This document shows, piece after piece, positions 11,841 to 24,440 of a stretch of 64,000 nt of DNA (position 1 is the first letter of the stretch; every line of letters starts with the position of its first letter). Location: assembly GCA_947095535.1 (NCBI GenBank), contig OX352772.1, positions 183,328,240 through 183,392,239 of the forward strand, given 5' to 3'. The DNA is from Poecilobothrus nobilitatus (Eukaryota; Arthropoda; Insecta; Diptera; Dolichopodidae). The translations under genes were made by a program, and so were the position numbers. The notes under the pieces were generated by a model. It was not told the DNA's origin, did not search any database, and saw nothing but the letters and a program-made list of their open reading frames with translations.

Positions 11841-13857
11841 TTGCTTAAATATTCCGAAAGATCTGAAATAAAAACATTAAACAGAAACTGGCCTAAATGG
11901 CTACCTGGCTACGGTACACCGAAAGTGACCACGATGGTGGTGGATAATATATGAAATGACCACGATGATGTTGGATACACTATGAAATTTAACATTTTGA
12001 GTTCTTTCTGAAAGATAAGAATAAGCCACTCAAGAAATGAACCCGAAATGCCAAAAGTTGATAGTTTGTTTAGCAAAGTGAAGTGATCTACACGATCGAA
12101 AGCTTTGCTAAAATCAGTGTAAATTGCATCAACTTGGTACCCTTTCTCCATTTGATTCAGGATTTAAGATGTATAAACCATCAGGTTCATTGTAATTGAA
12201 CGACCTTTTCTGAAACCATATTGTTGTTCATTTAGTTTGCATTTATGATAGGAGTAATTCTATCAACGACAATTTTTTCAAATAATTTGGGTATAGTCGA
12301 AACGACTACTATACCTCTATAATTTACCACCGATACTCTATCCCCTTTTTTAAAAATAGGGGTTAAGTGGGAGGATTTCCACTTTTGTGGGAAAATCCCA
12401 ATTGAAAGTGACTTATTGAAAATAAAATGAAGAGGGAATACTAGACTGAGAGCAATTATGTAAAAAGATTGGCGGAATTAAGTCCGGACCAGCACCCTTT
12501 ATTATATCAAGGCTCAAAATTGCCTCAAGAATATAATTTTCAGAAAAATACACATTTGTAAATCGAAAATTTGAGCTAATAGATGAGGAGTTAATCGAAG
12601 TGGTAACTGGTGCTGTTGGACGATAAACTTGTTGAAAATGATCAGAAAAGAAGTTACAAATTTCTTTTGGGCAATCAGAAACCACATTGCCTTTTGACAT
12701 CATTGAATTGGGGACACCCAAATAATTTCCGTTTTATGTTAATAAAATCAAAAAAATTTTTGGGATCAGTAACAAGTTTGTTGCCAATATCCGTGACATT
12801 GTTTTCATATGCTGCATTGGCTTTTTGTTTAAATTCGATAGCAAGTTGCTCATACATATTCAATAAGTCGTCGCATGGTGCTTGATGCTGTTTAAGTTTT
12901 TTGTATATTTTATTGCGCCAATTTCTCAAGTTCCTAAGATCTCTATCTAACCATGATTCTGTTGTTTTATACTTTTTGCGAATTTTAGGAACAAAGGCAT
13001 CAATAATTTGAAACAAATTTGAGTAAAAGATAGAGATTAGTAAATTGATATCCTGTTGAACTAACAGTTTGTCCCATGTGATTAATGACAAAGCATAATT
13101 AATACTTTGATAGTCAGCAATAAAAAAATCGTATACAATTTCATTATTGTAAGATTTGGACAAAAGTGGGATAAAAGTGGACAACTCGAAAATAAGTGCG
13201 TTATGATGAGCAGAGTTGGTAAAACGATTATTAACATCATCAGCGAGTTTAACCGACACTCTATCATATGCATTTGAAAATGCAAGATCTTACCACTTAT
13301 TATTACTATTGGCACAACTGACAATTTGTTGTAAATCGTTACCATAGAACTCGCTAATAAGACCGAAATCAATTTCGTTATGAAAGTTAACCGGTAACAA
13401 CAAATTATCAGCGTCGTCAACAATAAAAGAAATAGCAGGACGATTAAAATCGCCAAACACAAAAATTGAGTCATCCTCATGCATATCTGAAATATTATTG
13501 TGATATACACTATAAAAAACAGAATATGAGGAATTGTCAGAGTTCGGAGGGAAATAAACAATACCTTGTAATAATATTTGTACCTAATTTTATTTTAACA
13601 AATTGGTGATCAAAAGATTGATGTGTACCAGTGATTAATGGTACACTAGATAAGTTATTCTTTACAGCAAGTAGAACACCACCTCCTCGCGAACAATTTG
13701 CAGATAGATAATCACGATCCTTTCTGTGAATGGACCAATTACCATCAAGAATTACCTCGTTTGTAAACGAATCGTTGAACCATGTTTCAGTTATAACTAA
13801 TACACTGAAATTCCATGACTTGGCATCAACAAAAAGCTTTTTGAGCTTGCCTCTCAT
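11841..13857 (-). pseudogene. LINE B ORF2: endonuclease and reverse transcriptase, broken
   Basis: Counterpart of LINE A ORF2, but with an ATG kept at 13857 (MRGKLKKLFVDAKS). The endonuclease has VITETWFNDSF, RGGGVLLAVKNNL and VFGDFNRPAI; the linker has ESWLDRDLRNLRN; RT motifs run to YTDFSKAFDRVDH (about 12095) and the same GVP*GS nonsense codon (about 11900). Frameshifts lie near 13540, 13280, 12710 and 12420. The 1-base loss of copy A near 6145 is absent here. The protein is truncated before the catalytic YADD box, as in A. Confidence 0.85.
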
Positions 13858-14043
13858 ACTACTACAATTAGTAAAACATTTTAATGTTGTTTATGTTGTT
13901 GAAAGTGTGAGAGATTTTTTTTAGAGTAAGTAACGTTAGATAAAGAGATGAGATTTGAAGTTTGGTTGAAACTTGAGTAATTACTTAGAGTTTGAACGAA
14001 AAAACTTGTTATAACTCTCACGAGATTGATTCAAATGATTGTA

Positions 14044-16355
14044 TTAGTTGCTATTGCAATGACTACGATAAGCCTTAAGATCCTCTTCGACCTCTTTAAT
14101 AGAGAAGCCTATTTTTTTATGATATCTGAGATAAAGATCGTATAAATATTTATAATTAGATGGCAGGCTCTCATTGTGAATGAGAACTAACAGGTGAGTC
14201 CTAGTTTTACCTTCTATAACGGTATTATGTAACGGGTTAATTAAATAAATAGGCTAGGAAAAAATTAACGTTGTAGAGAATCCTCTCATCGCTGAATCTT
14301 GACACAGCATATTTGCAATCTTCTGTTAGATATTGCTTTGTCACTCTAACGATTGGAGAAACAAGCGGATCTTGTAATACTAGTTTATTATTATTATTAT
14401 TAATATTATTCTTATTATTATTAATATTAGTATTGCTATTATTTTGATTATTATTATTAATGCCGTTACTAACATTATTATTATTATTATCGTTATAATT
14501 ATTATTATTATTACTATTATTTTTGTCGTTGCTAATATTATTATAATTGTTATTATCATTATAATTGTTATTATTATTATTATAATTGTTATTATTATTA
14601 TTATCGTTATAATTATTATTATTATTGTTATTATTGTTATTATTATTATTTTTACTATTATTATTATTATTTTTTTTTTTTTTAAATATTTTTATTGTTA
14701 TTATTTTTATTTTGATTATTTTTAATTCGATTATTATTATTATTGTTACTTTTAATTTTATTATTGTTGTTATTATTAACTTTATTATTATTTATGTTTG
14801 AGTATTAACTTTATTATTTACTAGTAAGCGGTGTTAAAGTATCTCTTTGAATGAAGTTCGAGTACTTTTTGCTTTTGGTAGATAATGAACTCTAAATTTG
14901 TCATTTTGTTTTTACTTTATTACTAAAAGGAATAGCGAAAGGATTAAAAAGAAGTGTTTTAGATTGCGTGTTATTATTGTTTGTGTTAATGTTTAAGCTT
15001 GTATTAATATGTGAAATAGATGTTGGTGTATTACTACAAGAATTATAGACTCTTCTTTAAAAAGCTTTATTATGGTACCTTTTTTTCATCATTTATAATT
15101 TATTATTTCACAAACTTTGTATGAGGTACCATAACTTTAAAAGATTTATATTTCGGTTTAAATCTAATATTCTTAGCAGTAATGTTAACTATTATTACAG
15201 TATTTAAATTAAAGTTATTCTTTAAAAACTTACTGAGATAATTAAAAGTTGTGTAAGCTGCAAATTTAGTAAAGTTCAGTGACTGGAGATCCGAATCCGG
15301 TTTAGATTCTTCCTTAGTTGACGTCTACTTACGATCTGCAGTAATATTTTTTTTCATTTTGAAGTAAAAATTGAACCTTCTTAGTTGGCAATTTAGAAGT
15401 ATTTGAACAACATTTTCTAATTTAAGAAGGATTAGTTACAGATGGTAATTGATCCAGAGTATCAGATCTCAAAGATATCAAAGTAGATGTGGAAATTTGT
15501 GGAACTTTTGTTGTTGATAGTGTCAGTTTTGGTGAAGAGAACTTGATATTGTCAGCACTGCACTGAACTAATTCATTATATAAAGAATTGTTTACGAAGC
15601 TTGATTTTGAAGCAGTTTCAGGAATATCGTGGTTCGAAAACATGGCAGGTGAATCTTGAATTGAATAATCTGCAGATGAGGTAGTTTCAGAATATAAGCC
15701 AGCCTGAGTTACATTTTTTGAATTTTCAACTGTATTGTAGTTTATTGGTATAAAAATAAACGCATTCTGATCTGCACCATATTTGAAAGGTTCATCAGTC
15801 TGAGTCCAAATATCTTTTGAGTTGCGACCTAAGTTGAGTTGCGTAGTAGTGTCGATAAATTTTGAATTAAAAAGTTCTTGCAGTTGTGAGTTAATAGATG
15901 ACTTTAACTAAGTAGTTAATGATTTGATAGATTCATTGGTAGAATTTAATGCAGAGATAAACTCATCTATATTGAACACTGCGTTCTGCTTCAAATGATC
16001 ATTCTGCTTTAGTGACGTTCTGCGCCAGGTAGTATTGAGGGCCTCATAAGCTTTAGCCATTTAATTAAATGACGCGGAGTTGTATTTTATTGTGTCGTTA
16101 TATCTTGCTGCAAGTCCTGTGTACTCATCTTTAATGTTATTGAACGAAATTTGACTTCATCCAATAACATATTAATGCTGGAGTGATAATCCAAGCATTC
16201 GTCACATACAAAGTATTGAGCCAGGAATGTAGAATAATACACTCTAAGAGCGTTTAAAGAAACTCGCGCTTCTTACAAAAACTCCTGTATGTAACAGTTT
16301 CGGTTTTTGCGACATAACCTGTACAGCTTGAACTATTGCATTTAACCAAATTCAT
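14044..16355 (-). pseudogene. LINE B ORF1 with N-terminal zinc-finger-like domain and coiled region
   Basis: The minus-strand ORF1 starts at ATG 16353-16355 and begins MNLVKCNSSSC, with spaced Cys residues followed by a 'VCDECLDYH' cluster (C-x2-C-x3-H; about 16200), a PHD-like or other zinc-binding head seen in some LINE ORF1 proteins. A helical, Asn/Lys-rich region follows, then the Ser/Thr-rich piece at 15422-15643. The tail GFSIKEVEEDLKAYRSH ends at 14044. The middle is inflated by (AAT)n (14385-14800), and frames shift repeatedly. ORF1 proteins bind the LINE RNA; this one is dead. Confidence 0.6.
14385..14800. repeat. (ATT)n/(AAT)n microsatellite inside LINE B ORF1
   Basis: This trinucleotide expansion corresponds to the poly-Asn tract of ORF1 in LINE A at 7985-8200, but is longer and more disordered, including a T-run at 14670-14682. 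Both copies carry it at the same place, so the repeat was there before the duplication. The immediately preceding block (14125-14380) has no counterpart in LINE A and may be a small insertion. Confidence 0.65.
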
Positions 16356-17395
16356 TTTTGATTATATAAATAATATTTACTTTGACAATTTAAAAAAAAA
16401 CGTCAATTTAAAAGAGCAGAATAAACAATAAATTAAAGAAAAAGTAAATAAGTAAATTAAAAAAAGCTGATTCTAATATAATTTTCTCTTTTTTAACAAA
16501 AGTTTAACAAAACGAGAAAAAAAATTTTTTTGTTAAAATTTAAAAGATGAATAAGCTATTTAATTTTACAAAAGCACTGTTTACAAGTTCATAAAAATGA
16601 GTTCAACACAGTTTTTTCTTCTTATTTTTTTATTTTTATTATCAAATAGTTAGAATATTAAAATGTATTATTAATATTATTATTTTAAAGTTAAATAACA
16701 AATTAAAAATTAACAATAAAATAAAGAATATATTTAGCACGTCTACTTAATTAAGCGTCTGAAATACGAATACATATATTTAAAGAACAATGAATTTAAA
16801 ATAGTGGTGGATGCCGCCTCTAAGCCTACGCTAAACAAATTATTGAAACCTTGATTTTATAATCAACTCTGAAATCTCTCCTAATTCAGAATATCTCACA
16901 TACATATATATACGTTTTTTCATTGAAATACAACAATTTTTCACTCAATTTAAATTTTTTTTCATCCAAATTCATTATTTTTCCAAAAACGTTAAAAACC
17001 TTTTACTTAAAATTAAACCCTTTTTTTTTAAATTAAACCTAGTTTTTTCAGCCAGTTGGATAAAAAAAAGTTTAAATTGAATAACATATAACAAAATTTT
17101 CATATTAATATATAATAATAATTTCCAAATAACATATTATAACGATTGATATTTAAATAACAAAATTTTCAAAATTGTAGGTGCTGCCACTCCCAAACTC
17201 CCCCTAAACAAATTATTACAACCCTGATATTGCATCCAACTCTAAAATTCTTCCTCATTGCATTTTTTTTTTTACATATTTTAACAAGAACATAAAAAGG
17301 CAAAATAAATGTATCAGAAATGAAGTATGGAAAAGTAATTTTTTATTAAAATTCTTCTTTTAATTTCCCGCGTGTGTCCTTTTTTTTTATCAAAA
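16356..17395 (-). other. upstream (5') region of the LINE A/B family, repeated at 21546-22560
   Basis: This AT-rich non-coding segment lies 5' of ORF1. It contains two diverged sub-repeats of about 75 bp, at about 16805 ('gtggatgccgcctctaagcc') and about 17180 ('taggtgctgccactcccaaa'). Both are followed by the pattern 'ttattgaaacc/ttacaaccct' and 'ccaactct(g/a)aaat', so the region is partly built of a degenerate 375-bp tandem pair. The same pair appears at 21995 and 22375. No open frame is supported. Confidence 0.5.
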
Positions 17396-17715
17396 TTTCC
17401 ATTTGAAACTGCAATATCTCAAAAACGGTAACACCAATTAAGATGAAACAAATTGTATGTTAAAGATAGTATTATTCTCTACAGTAATGTAGAAAATGGT
17501 GCTTTTCATGGAGATGCTTTATCATATAAATGGTTTCTGTAAACTGTCGTAGACGAAAAATATAACGGTTTAAGTGAAATACTGTAAAATGTTAAAACAT
17601 TTTTAAAATAATCTATTTGACCTTTAAATAACCTTGTCGCCAAAAATCATGTTCCATGAAATATAGGTGACGTAAAATTACAAAGTAATTGGACAATGTA
17701 TCTAAAGTAAAGTAT
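17396..17715 (+). repeat. dispersed repeat copy
   Basis: Same sequence as 28505-28825 and the inverse of 953-1267. It abuts the point where LINE C linker coding stops (the NSWNNF codons near 17720-17740), so it marks the 3' truncation of LINE C in both copies of duplication 2. Confidence 0.6.
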
Positions 17716-17719
17716 ACCC

Positions 17720-18157
17720 GAAAGTTATTCCATGAGTTATTTTTATGATTCATAATTTGAGTTTTAATGATGCGGTTAAATCTTCTGACTAGTATTTTAT
17801 GAATTGGATTTCTAGTTCGTTGCCATTTACGCTTTTTGTTGTTTCGTAAAGTAGTTAAGTTTTTTACGACCTCTGAAATTTTTGACAACCAATCTTTTTG
17901 TTGCATTACTTTTTTTGGAACAACGTGGTCTATGGTTTCTTGTAGCTTTCTATGAAAATTTTCAGCAATAGTATTAATTTCTGTGTGATATACTGTTTCA
18001 GAAAATACTAACGTGGTTAATTTTCTTTTAAGAATTTTGTTAAATTTCTTCCAGTTTGTTTTTTTAAATAAAAATGCTTTAGCAAGTTCTTAATTAGAAA
18101 AAGATTCATTATTGTTAAAAACTACCGGAAGCTGATCTGAGTTTAATTCATTTATGG
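17720..18157 (-). pseudogene. LINE C ORF2, endonuclease end and EN-RT linker (copy 1)
   Basis: On the minus strand this reads NSDQLPVVFNNN, the 'SDHLPV.f' end of a LINE endonuclease with His changed to Gln. It continues with KTNWKKF, a linker, and LTTLRNNKKRKWQRTRNP followed by NHKNNSWNNF. That is the typical Jockey-group linker between endonuclease and RT. One stop codon interrupts it near 18093. The RT itself is missing. The upstream half of the same endonuclease is at 20400-20991, separated by the oppositely oriented LINE D. Confidence 0.7.
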
Positions 18158-20078
18158 TAATTGAACTATCTAAATTCACTCTACTTGATAACCTTATTCA
18201 TAATGCTGATAACACAAATTGCTTAATTGTTGGTGATTTTAATTTAAATATTAAAAATTCTACAGACAAAAATGTTTTTGATTATCTCAATATTGTTGAA
18301 AGTAATGGTTTTTACTTATGTGATGACTCCGTACAAGAACAATATCAGGCACGTGCATTGATCACATTCTGAAAAATAAAATTTCTAATAAACTTATTTT
18401 AACTTATTTTGATTTAAATATTACAGACCACAAAGCAATTTTAATCGAATCAGATTATATAATAAATAATAAAAAAGAAAACATGAATAAATAAACAGTA
18501 CAAAAAAACAACAACAAACTTCAAATTATTCAAAGAAAAAATGTCAAATCACAACGTTGACATGTCAACCAGTGTTACCAGTGATATCTGTAAAAATGTA
18601 GTAGATGCTTTTTATAAATAAATTAAATTAGCAGCATTTGAAAACAATATAAAAATTCGTAAAAATACGCTATACGCCGTGGGTTGACAAGAAGTGTATA
18701 ATTCTTGCTATACGCCGTGGGATGACAAGGAGTGTATTCATTTAATTAATATAAAAAATTATCGGCATAAAAAGCATTTAAAGAATCTCAGCAATGAATG
18801 CTATAAATCTATGTACCATTTTTGACTCAATAAAGTAACGTCGGTAAAGAGGAAAAACCACGTATATATAACTCAATGAAATTTAGAAATTGTAAGAACA
18901 ATCCTAAGAAAATCTGGAGTATAATCAAAAATATAATATCTGATGGAACATATACTAATAATACACATGAATTATTCTCAGTAAATAACCTTACTATAGC
19001 TGCCAAATATAACTGTATCAACCAATTTAATACAGTTTTTGCTACAATTGGGAACAATATGACAGAACGATTTGACTCAATCTACATACCTAAAATAAGA
19101 ACAAATAACACATTCAAATTTAGGGAAATTAATAAAAATGTTGCAATTAAACTAATAAGTGGATACGCTTGGTGTGGATGGAATTTCATCTACAATCATT
19201 ATACATTTAAACAATGAACTAGCTATACCAATAACTATACTTATAAATTCATTAGTGAAAAATGCAACTATACCAGATGAATTAAAACTGAGCAAAATTA
19301 TTCCAATTTATAAAAATTCTGGAGATAAAAATGAGGTAATAAATTACAGACCCATTGCAATATCTACTATAATTAATAAATTAATTGAAACTTATGTTTG
19401 CAATCAACTGACTGAATATCTTACAAATAATAAACTAATATATAACAATCAATATGGGTTTGTGAAATCGTCAAATACCAATACGGCATTATATGATTTT
19501 ATATCTAAAACTCAAACCAAATCAGTAAAGGCGAAAAAGTAGCAATGGTATTTTTCGATTTAGCAAAGGCATTTGATTCAGTTGACAAAAAGATACTTTT
19601 AGCAAAATTATTTGAATGTGGAATTTTGGGTATTGAATACAATTGGTTTAAACATTATTTTCAAAATAGAAAACAATATGCTCAGTGTGACAATATAAAA
19701 AGCAGTCAGATTCAAACAGAATACGGTGTAATACAAGGTAGCTCTTTAGGAACAATATTATTCTTATGTTACATTAGTAGCTTATCTAAAGAAAACTTAA
19801 AAAGAACTATTTCTCTGTATGCAGATGATATAGCTATACTATATTCAGCAGATAATATAAAAGCCTTAAATGAACTAATAAATGAAGATATGTATACAAT
19901 ACATAATTGGATGTCAGTTAACAAGTTAACAGTCAATATTAACAAAACTAAATACTTGTTAGTAGATGATAGAAAGTCGAATGTAAAAGTACTTTATGAT
20001 AATATGGAAATCGTAAGAGTAAAACATTCTAAATATCTGGGAATTATAATTGATGATGAACTAAAATGGAATATATAA
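18158..20078 (+). pseudogene. LINE D ORF2: partial endonuclease and reverse transcriptase (copy 1)
   Basis: The order is: endonuclease NCLIVGDFNLNIKNS (about 18217) and ITDHKAI (about 18420); a linker with an internal direct duplication of about 30 bp (18669-18698 and 18710-18739, 'gctatacgccgtggg'); then an RT with KNSGDKNEVINYRPIAIST (about 19312), FFDLAKAFDSVDKK (about 19550), GVIQGSSLGTILFLCYI (about 19724) and the catalytic SLYADDIAIL (about 19815). Stops and frameshifts lie in the linker, near 19160-19215 and at 19540. The catalytic Asp pair is intact, but the frame is broken at several points. Confidence 0.8.
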
Positions 20079-20390
20079 ACAAATAACACAATAACGAAAA
20101 CCCGTAATAGCAGGAGTATTTATAATACAAACGAATAATTTTGCATTCAACTTTATTTCTCTTTTTTTTAGTCACTATAGTTAAATTTAAATACAGTTAC
20201 TTCTAATTTGTTGTTATCATTTTCTATATACTTAAATACTTTGATTTATATTTATAGAATTATATATGTAACATGATTTGTAATATATAAAAAAAAAAAA
20301 TATGTATAAACTCTATACGAGCTAATCCGCTCTTTTGGAGATAAGAATTAATGAAATAAAAAAAAATAAATAAAAAGAAATAATTATTAA
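18158..20390 (+). mobile_element. LINE D (copy 1), plus strand, inserted in LINE C
   Basis: Coding runs opposite to LINE C, and the flanking LINE C endonuclease halves lie on either side, so D is nested in C. D is 5'-truncated inside its own endonuclease. Its 3' end is the A-rich run near 20355-20385 after 'aatccgctcttttggagata'. Compared with copy 2, copy 1 lacks about 260 bp encoding the C-terminal domain (deletion near 20090). The clade is uncertain. Confidence 0.7.
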
Positions 20391-20399
20391 TAAATCTAA

Positions 20400-20991
20400 T
20401 GATGATGGTTTGTGTCTTTGGTTTATTGGAACATAAGTTGGAGATGGTGGGTATAATAGTTGAAAATTACTGTGGTGAAGTTTTCTATGCAAAGTTTTAC
20501 CTCAAATATTATTATATTATTTTTAAGACAGTTCCAATGTCTGCAGTTAAAGTCACCTACAATATAATAATTATATTGTAAATTGTTAAATAAATTTAAA
20601 TCATTATTAAAATCCTTTAATAATTGTTTATTGCTATTTCCACCGCGGAAATAAGCACTTATTATTGAAATTTCACCTAAGTTGGTTTCAATCTTTACAT
20701 ATATAGTTTCGAAAACTTTCGTTTTAATCTTTCGCCTTAATCTAATAGTGTGTGTTTGATATTTTTTCTAACTAAAATCGCTCCACCTGCTCCTCTGGCA
20801 TATATCCTGTTACATACATATACATCAAATACAGCATCGGAAAAAGAACTATTTTTTAACCAAGTTTCAGTGAGAGCTGCTATGTCTATTTTATCTTTTC
20901 TCAGTAAACTTAGAAATTAAATTATTTTATTGGATATGCTTTTGGCATTCCAATATAAAACTTTAATATTGTTGTAATTAATTACTGACAT
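20400..20991 (-). pseudogene. LINE C ORF2 start: endonuclease N-terminal half (copy 1)
   Basis: The minus strand starts at ATG 20989-20991 and reads KVLYWNAKSISNKI (the LINE endonuclease opening), DIAALTETWLKNSSF, then GGAILVRKNI-like sequence and CIVGDFNCKHWNC in broken frames. TETW and GDFN are endonuclease metal and active-site motifs. Frameshifts and stops interrupt it. The better copy is at 33290-33896. LINE D insertion ends it near 20400. Confidence 0.65.
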
Positions 20992-21188
20992 TATTACACA
21001 CATATTTTAAAGTGATTTCAAATAATATATTGATTTGTCTAGTTTAGTTTTCAGCTTGAAAGTTTTTTTAAAAACTTTTCTGAGATTGAGAGACCCATTC
21101 TACGAGAAGAAATCACTATGTGCATTTAAATTATTGTTAGTATTAAAATTATTACATAAACTGTTGTTATTTGTTTTAGTTGAAGTGA

Positions 21189-21545
21189 CTTTAGTGACCT
21201 TCTGCTCAAGATAGTATTGAGGGCCTCATAATATTTAGCCATTTCATTAAATGACGCGGAGTTGTATTTTATTGTGTCGTTATATCTTGCTGCAAGTCCT
21301 GTGTACTCATCTTTAATGTTATTGAACGAAGATTTGACTTCATCCAATAACATATTAAACCTGGAGTGATAATCCAAGCATTCGTCACATACAAAGTATT
21401 GAGCCAGGAATGCAGAATACCACACTCTAGGAGCGTTTAAAGAAACTCCGGGGAAGCGCTTCTTACAAAAACTCCTGTATGTAACAGTTTCGGTTTTTGC
21501 GTCATAAACTGTACAGCTTGAACTATTGCATGTAACCGAATTCGT
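21189..21545 (-). pseudogene. LINE A/B-type ORF1 N-terminal domain (extra copy)
   Basis: Copy of 16007-16355 on the minus strand. It has the zinc-binding head with CNSSSC, a Cys in TYRSFCKKRFPG, and FVCDECLDYH, then a helical segment (RFNMLLDEVKSSFNN). The position of the ATG in LINE B is ACG here (21543-21545), so the start codon is lost. It is truncated at 21189 by the duplication junction. Confidence 0.65.
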
Positions 21546-22565
21546 TTTTGATTATATAAATAATATTTACTTTAACAATTTAAAAAAAAACATCAATTTA
21601 AAAGAGCAGAATAAACAATAAATTAAAAAAAAAGTAAATAAGTAAATTAAAAAAAGCTGATTCTAATATAATTTTTTCTTTTTTAACAAAAGTTTAACAA
21701 AAAGAGAAAAAAAATTTTTTTGTTAAAATTTAAAAGATGAAAGCTATTTAATTTTACAAAAGCACTGTTTACAAGTTTATAAAACTGAGTTCAACACAGT
21801 TTTTTTCTTCTTTTTTTTTTTTTATTTTTATTATCAAATAGTTAGAATATTAAAATGTATTATTAATATTATTATTTTAAAGTTAAATAACAAATTAAAA
21901 ATTAACAATAAAATTAAGAATAAATTTAGCACGTCTACTTAGTTAAGCGTCTGAAATACGAATACATATATTTAAAAAACAATGAATTTAAAATAGTGGT
22001 GGATGCCGCCTCTAAGCCTACGTTAAACTTATTATTGAAACCCTAATTTTGTAACCAACTCTGAAATCTCCCCTAATTCAGAATATCCCAGATACATATA
22101 TATACGTTTCTTCATTGAAATACAACAATTCTTCACTCAATTTAAATTTTTTTTCATCCAAATTTATCATTTTTCCAAAAATTTTAAAAACCTTTTAATT
22201 AAAATTAAAGCCTTTTTTTTTAAATTAAACCTAGTTTTTTCAGTCAGTTGGATAAAAAAAAGTTTAAATTGAATAACATATTATAACAAAATTTTCATAT
22301 TAATACATAATAATAATTTTCAAATAACATATTATAACAATTGATATTTAAATAACAAAATTTTCAAAATTGTAGGTGCTGCCACCCCCAAACTGCCTCT
22401 AAACAAATTATTACAACCCTGATATTGCATCCAACTCTAAAATCCGTCCTCATTGCATTTTTTTTTTACATATTTCAACAAGAACATAAAAAGGCAAAAT
22501 AAATGTATGAGAAATGAAGTATGGAAATGTATTTTTTATTAAAATTCTTGTTTTAATTTCGGACG
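21546..22565. other. copy of the LINE 5' region, no gene
   Basis: Matches 16356-17375 with small indels, including the two 75-bp sub-repeats at about 21995 and 22375. It ends at the 5' LTR of the retrotransposon. Confidence 0.6.
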
Positions 22566-22967
22566 AGTTACATCCTTAACACGTAATGAAAAAGCAATTA
22601 AAGACAAAGTAGAATATTTAGAAACAGGTAAATAATTATAATCAATATTAACAGAGAAACTAAAACATGTCTTAACAAAATATTTTGTTAACAGGTAAAT
22701 AACTATAATCAATATTAACAGACAAACTAAAACATGTCTTAAATAAAAAGTTACTATCAAGTAAACAATAATAAATATTGGTAACGAATTAAAAAGAGTA
22801 GTCTAAGAATAACTGCTGAACTGTAACATTCTAAAAAGAAATTGTTAAACTAAGTAATCGTAATATTATATTTAAATAGTTAAGTTTTCGATTTTAATAA
22901 AATTAAAATATTTATAAAAATAAATTGTTGTGTGTTTTTTATTATTAAAATAAATAATAAATATTAT
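22566..22967 (+). repeat. 5' LTR (about 402 bp)
   Basis: Starts AGTTACATCC and ends AATATTAT/T just before the primer-binding site. It matches the 3' LTR but lacks about 160 bp present there (28140-28315, around the two 'ttactttctttgta/ttgctttctttgta' lines). It contains a roughly 60-bp internal direct repeat ('ataattataatcaatattaac' type) at 22630 and 22698. Confidence 0.85.
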
Positions 22968-22985
22968 TGGCGCAGTCGGTAGGAT
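22968..22985 (+). promoter_or_regulatory. primer-binding site
   Basis: TGGCGCAGTCGGTAGGAT directly follows the 5' LTR. In 17.6/297-type elements this is complementary to a tRNA-Ser 3' end and primes minus-strand DNA synthesis. The tRNA assignment comes from knowledge of that family. Confidence 0.85.
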
Positions 22986-23208
22986 ATCTCTCCAAAGAGT
23001 TGATATCTAGTGAAACGAATCTATAAAATTAGAAAATTTTTTTAATCAGAAAGTGTTACAAAATTTTCTTATATAAAATTTTTAGCTACAGAAATAATAT
23101 TAAAAATTCAAAATAACTTTTAGAAAAAAAAAAAAATTTTTTTAAAACACGATTAATCTAAAAATCAGTTAATCAAAAGTGTTACAAATTTTTTTTTAGT
23201 AATATTAT

Positions 23209-24440
23209 ATGACACAAAGAAACAATTTATTTGATAAAAATAGAAAAATAGATAACAAAGACAATATGTCAAAAATTGAGAATTTGAAACAGTCAATCTT
23301 GGAATTTCAAGAAAAAGTGAAATGTTTGAAATGCAGAAACACTTACAACTACAAGAACAACAATATCAACTACAACTTCAACAACAAACATTAATTACAA
23401 CTTCAACAACAACAACAACCACAGTCAGTACAATAGCAACAATTAGACTCAATATTTAAGTTAACACCAGAACAATGTATCAACCATTTCCGACACCTAA
23501 AACCATTTAACGGTGTAGGTGAATTCAAATTACAAGAATTCATCAGGGCAACGGAAAAAGCTATGGAATTATGTAATAAAAATGTATATCTAGAAGAATA
23601 TTGCAAAGAAATAGTAATAAATGGAAAAATACAAGGTGATGCCAAACGGTGCATACAACGCCTAGGACAACAATTAACATGGGTATTGTAAAAGCAGAAT
23701 TAAAACAACACTTTAGACCAAGAGCAGATTATGCAAAGTTAAATAACAAATGCATAAGCTTACGGGTAAGCAATTTAAGAGAATTATTTAATAAGGTTAG
23801 AGAAACTAATTATCTTTTAAACGAGCTATATGATTTTGATGATAGTAAATCTATAATTTATAATCCAGAAAATAATGACCGATATCTATTCGGTATTGTT
23901 CTAGAAAAAATAGACAGTTTAGTTAGATGTCATATAAATAAAGGAGACACTCTAATAAAAATATTTAATAAATTAGCGGAAAACAAACTCTTAGAAGACG
24001 AAGCAGCTATATCAAGATCATATAGACAAGATAACATAAAAAATAAAAACAATTTTAATGTAAAGTACAATTCAAGTTTGTATAGAAGAAACATTCAAAA
24101 TAATAATAATATTCAAAATAATAACAACACACAAAATGGATTTACCAATCCAGACAAAAATAATTATCAAAGAGGGTATTTTAACGTACGACATAATAAC
24201 CAAGACTCAGGACAGTATAGACAAAATAACTCTAAACAAAACTATTCTGAACAAAACATTCCTAGACAAAATAATTATAGACAGAATAATTCAGGATTAT
24301 TTAAAAATAATTCGGGACAATATATATATAACAATCCAAGACAACTTGGAATAGATATGACTGAACCCATGGAAATAGAGAAAATAGAACTACGAGAAGT
24401 AAATTTTATAAAAGGGCCTCGGGATCCAAGTTACCCATAG
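23209..24440 (+). pseudogene. gag: gag of the LTR element, three frame pieces
   Basis: Opens at 23209 (MTQRNNLFDKNRK). A frameshift near 23335 moves coding into a frame reading SIFKLTPEQCINHFRHLKPF and then GEFKLQEFIRATEKAMEL. A second shift near 23685 leads to KAELKQHFRPRADYAKLN. This fits the conserved core of gypsy-group Gag. The C-terminal part is Asn/Gln-rich (24060-24340). It ends at 24438-24440, overlapping pol in the -1 frame. No zinc knuckle is seen, as is usual for this group. Confidence 0.75.

Larger units (their letters stand above)
11202..15832. repeat. right copy of tandem duplication 1
   Basis: Same order and orientation as 5273-11079 but without LINE F. The match begins inside the microsatellite module and ends inside LINE ORF1 at 'gttgcgacct'. 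The right copy runs on into intact 5' ORF1 sequence, so it is the original side of the junction. The microsatellite at the boundary is a plausible place for unequal exchange. Confidence 0.8.
16007..21188. repeat. first copy of tandem duplication 2
   Basis: This 5.18-kb segment comprises LINE ORF1 5' part, the upstream region, the dispersed repeat, LINE C linker, LINE D and LINE C endonuclease. It is repeated in the same order at 21189-34090. The junction at 21188/21189 joins LINE C ORF1 C-terminal sequence to LINE B-type ORF1 at 'ctttagtgac'. The second copy later received an LTR retrotransposon and, if not lost from the first copy, a 1.9-kb minisatellite insert. Confidence 0.8.

Noticed and set aside
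18150..18165. Twin-priming inversion of a single LINE at the opposed junction
   Set aside because: The two sides carry different endonuclease ends (SDQLP on one, TDHKAI on the other), and LINE C resumes beyond LINE D, so this is nesting of two LINEs.
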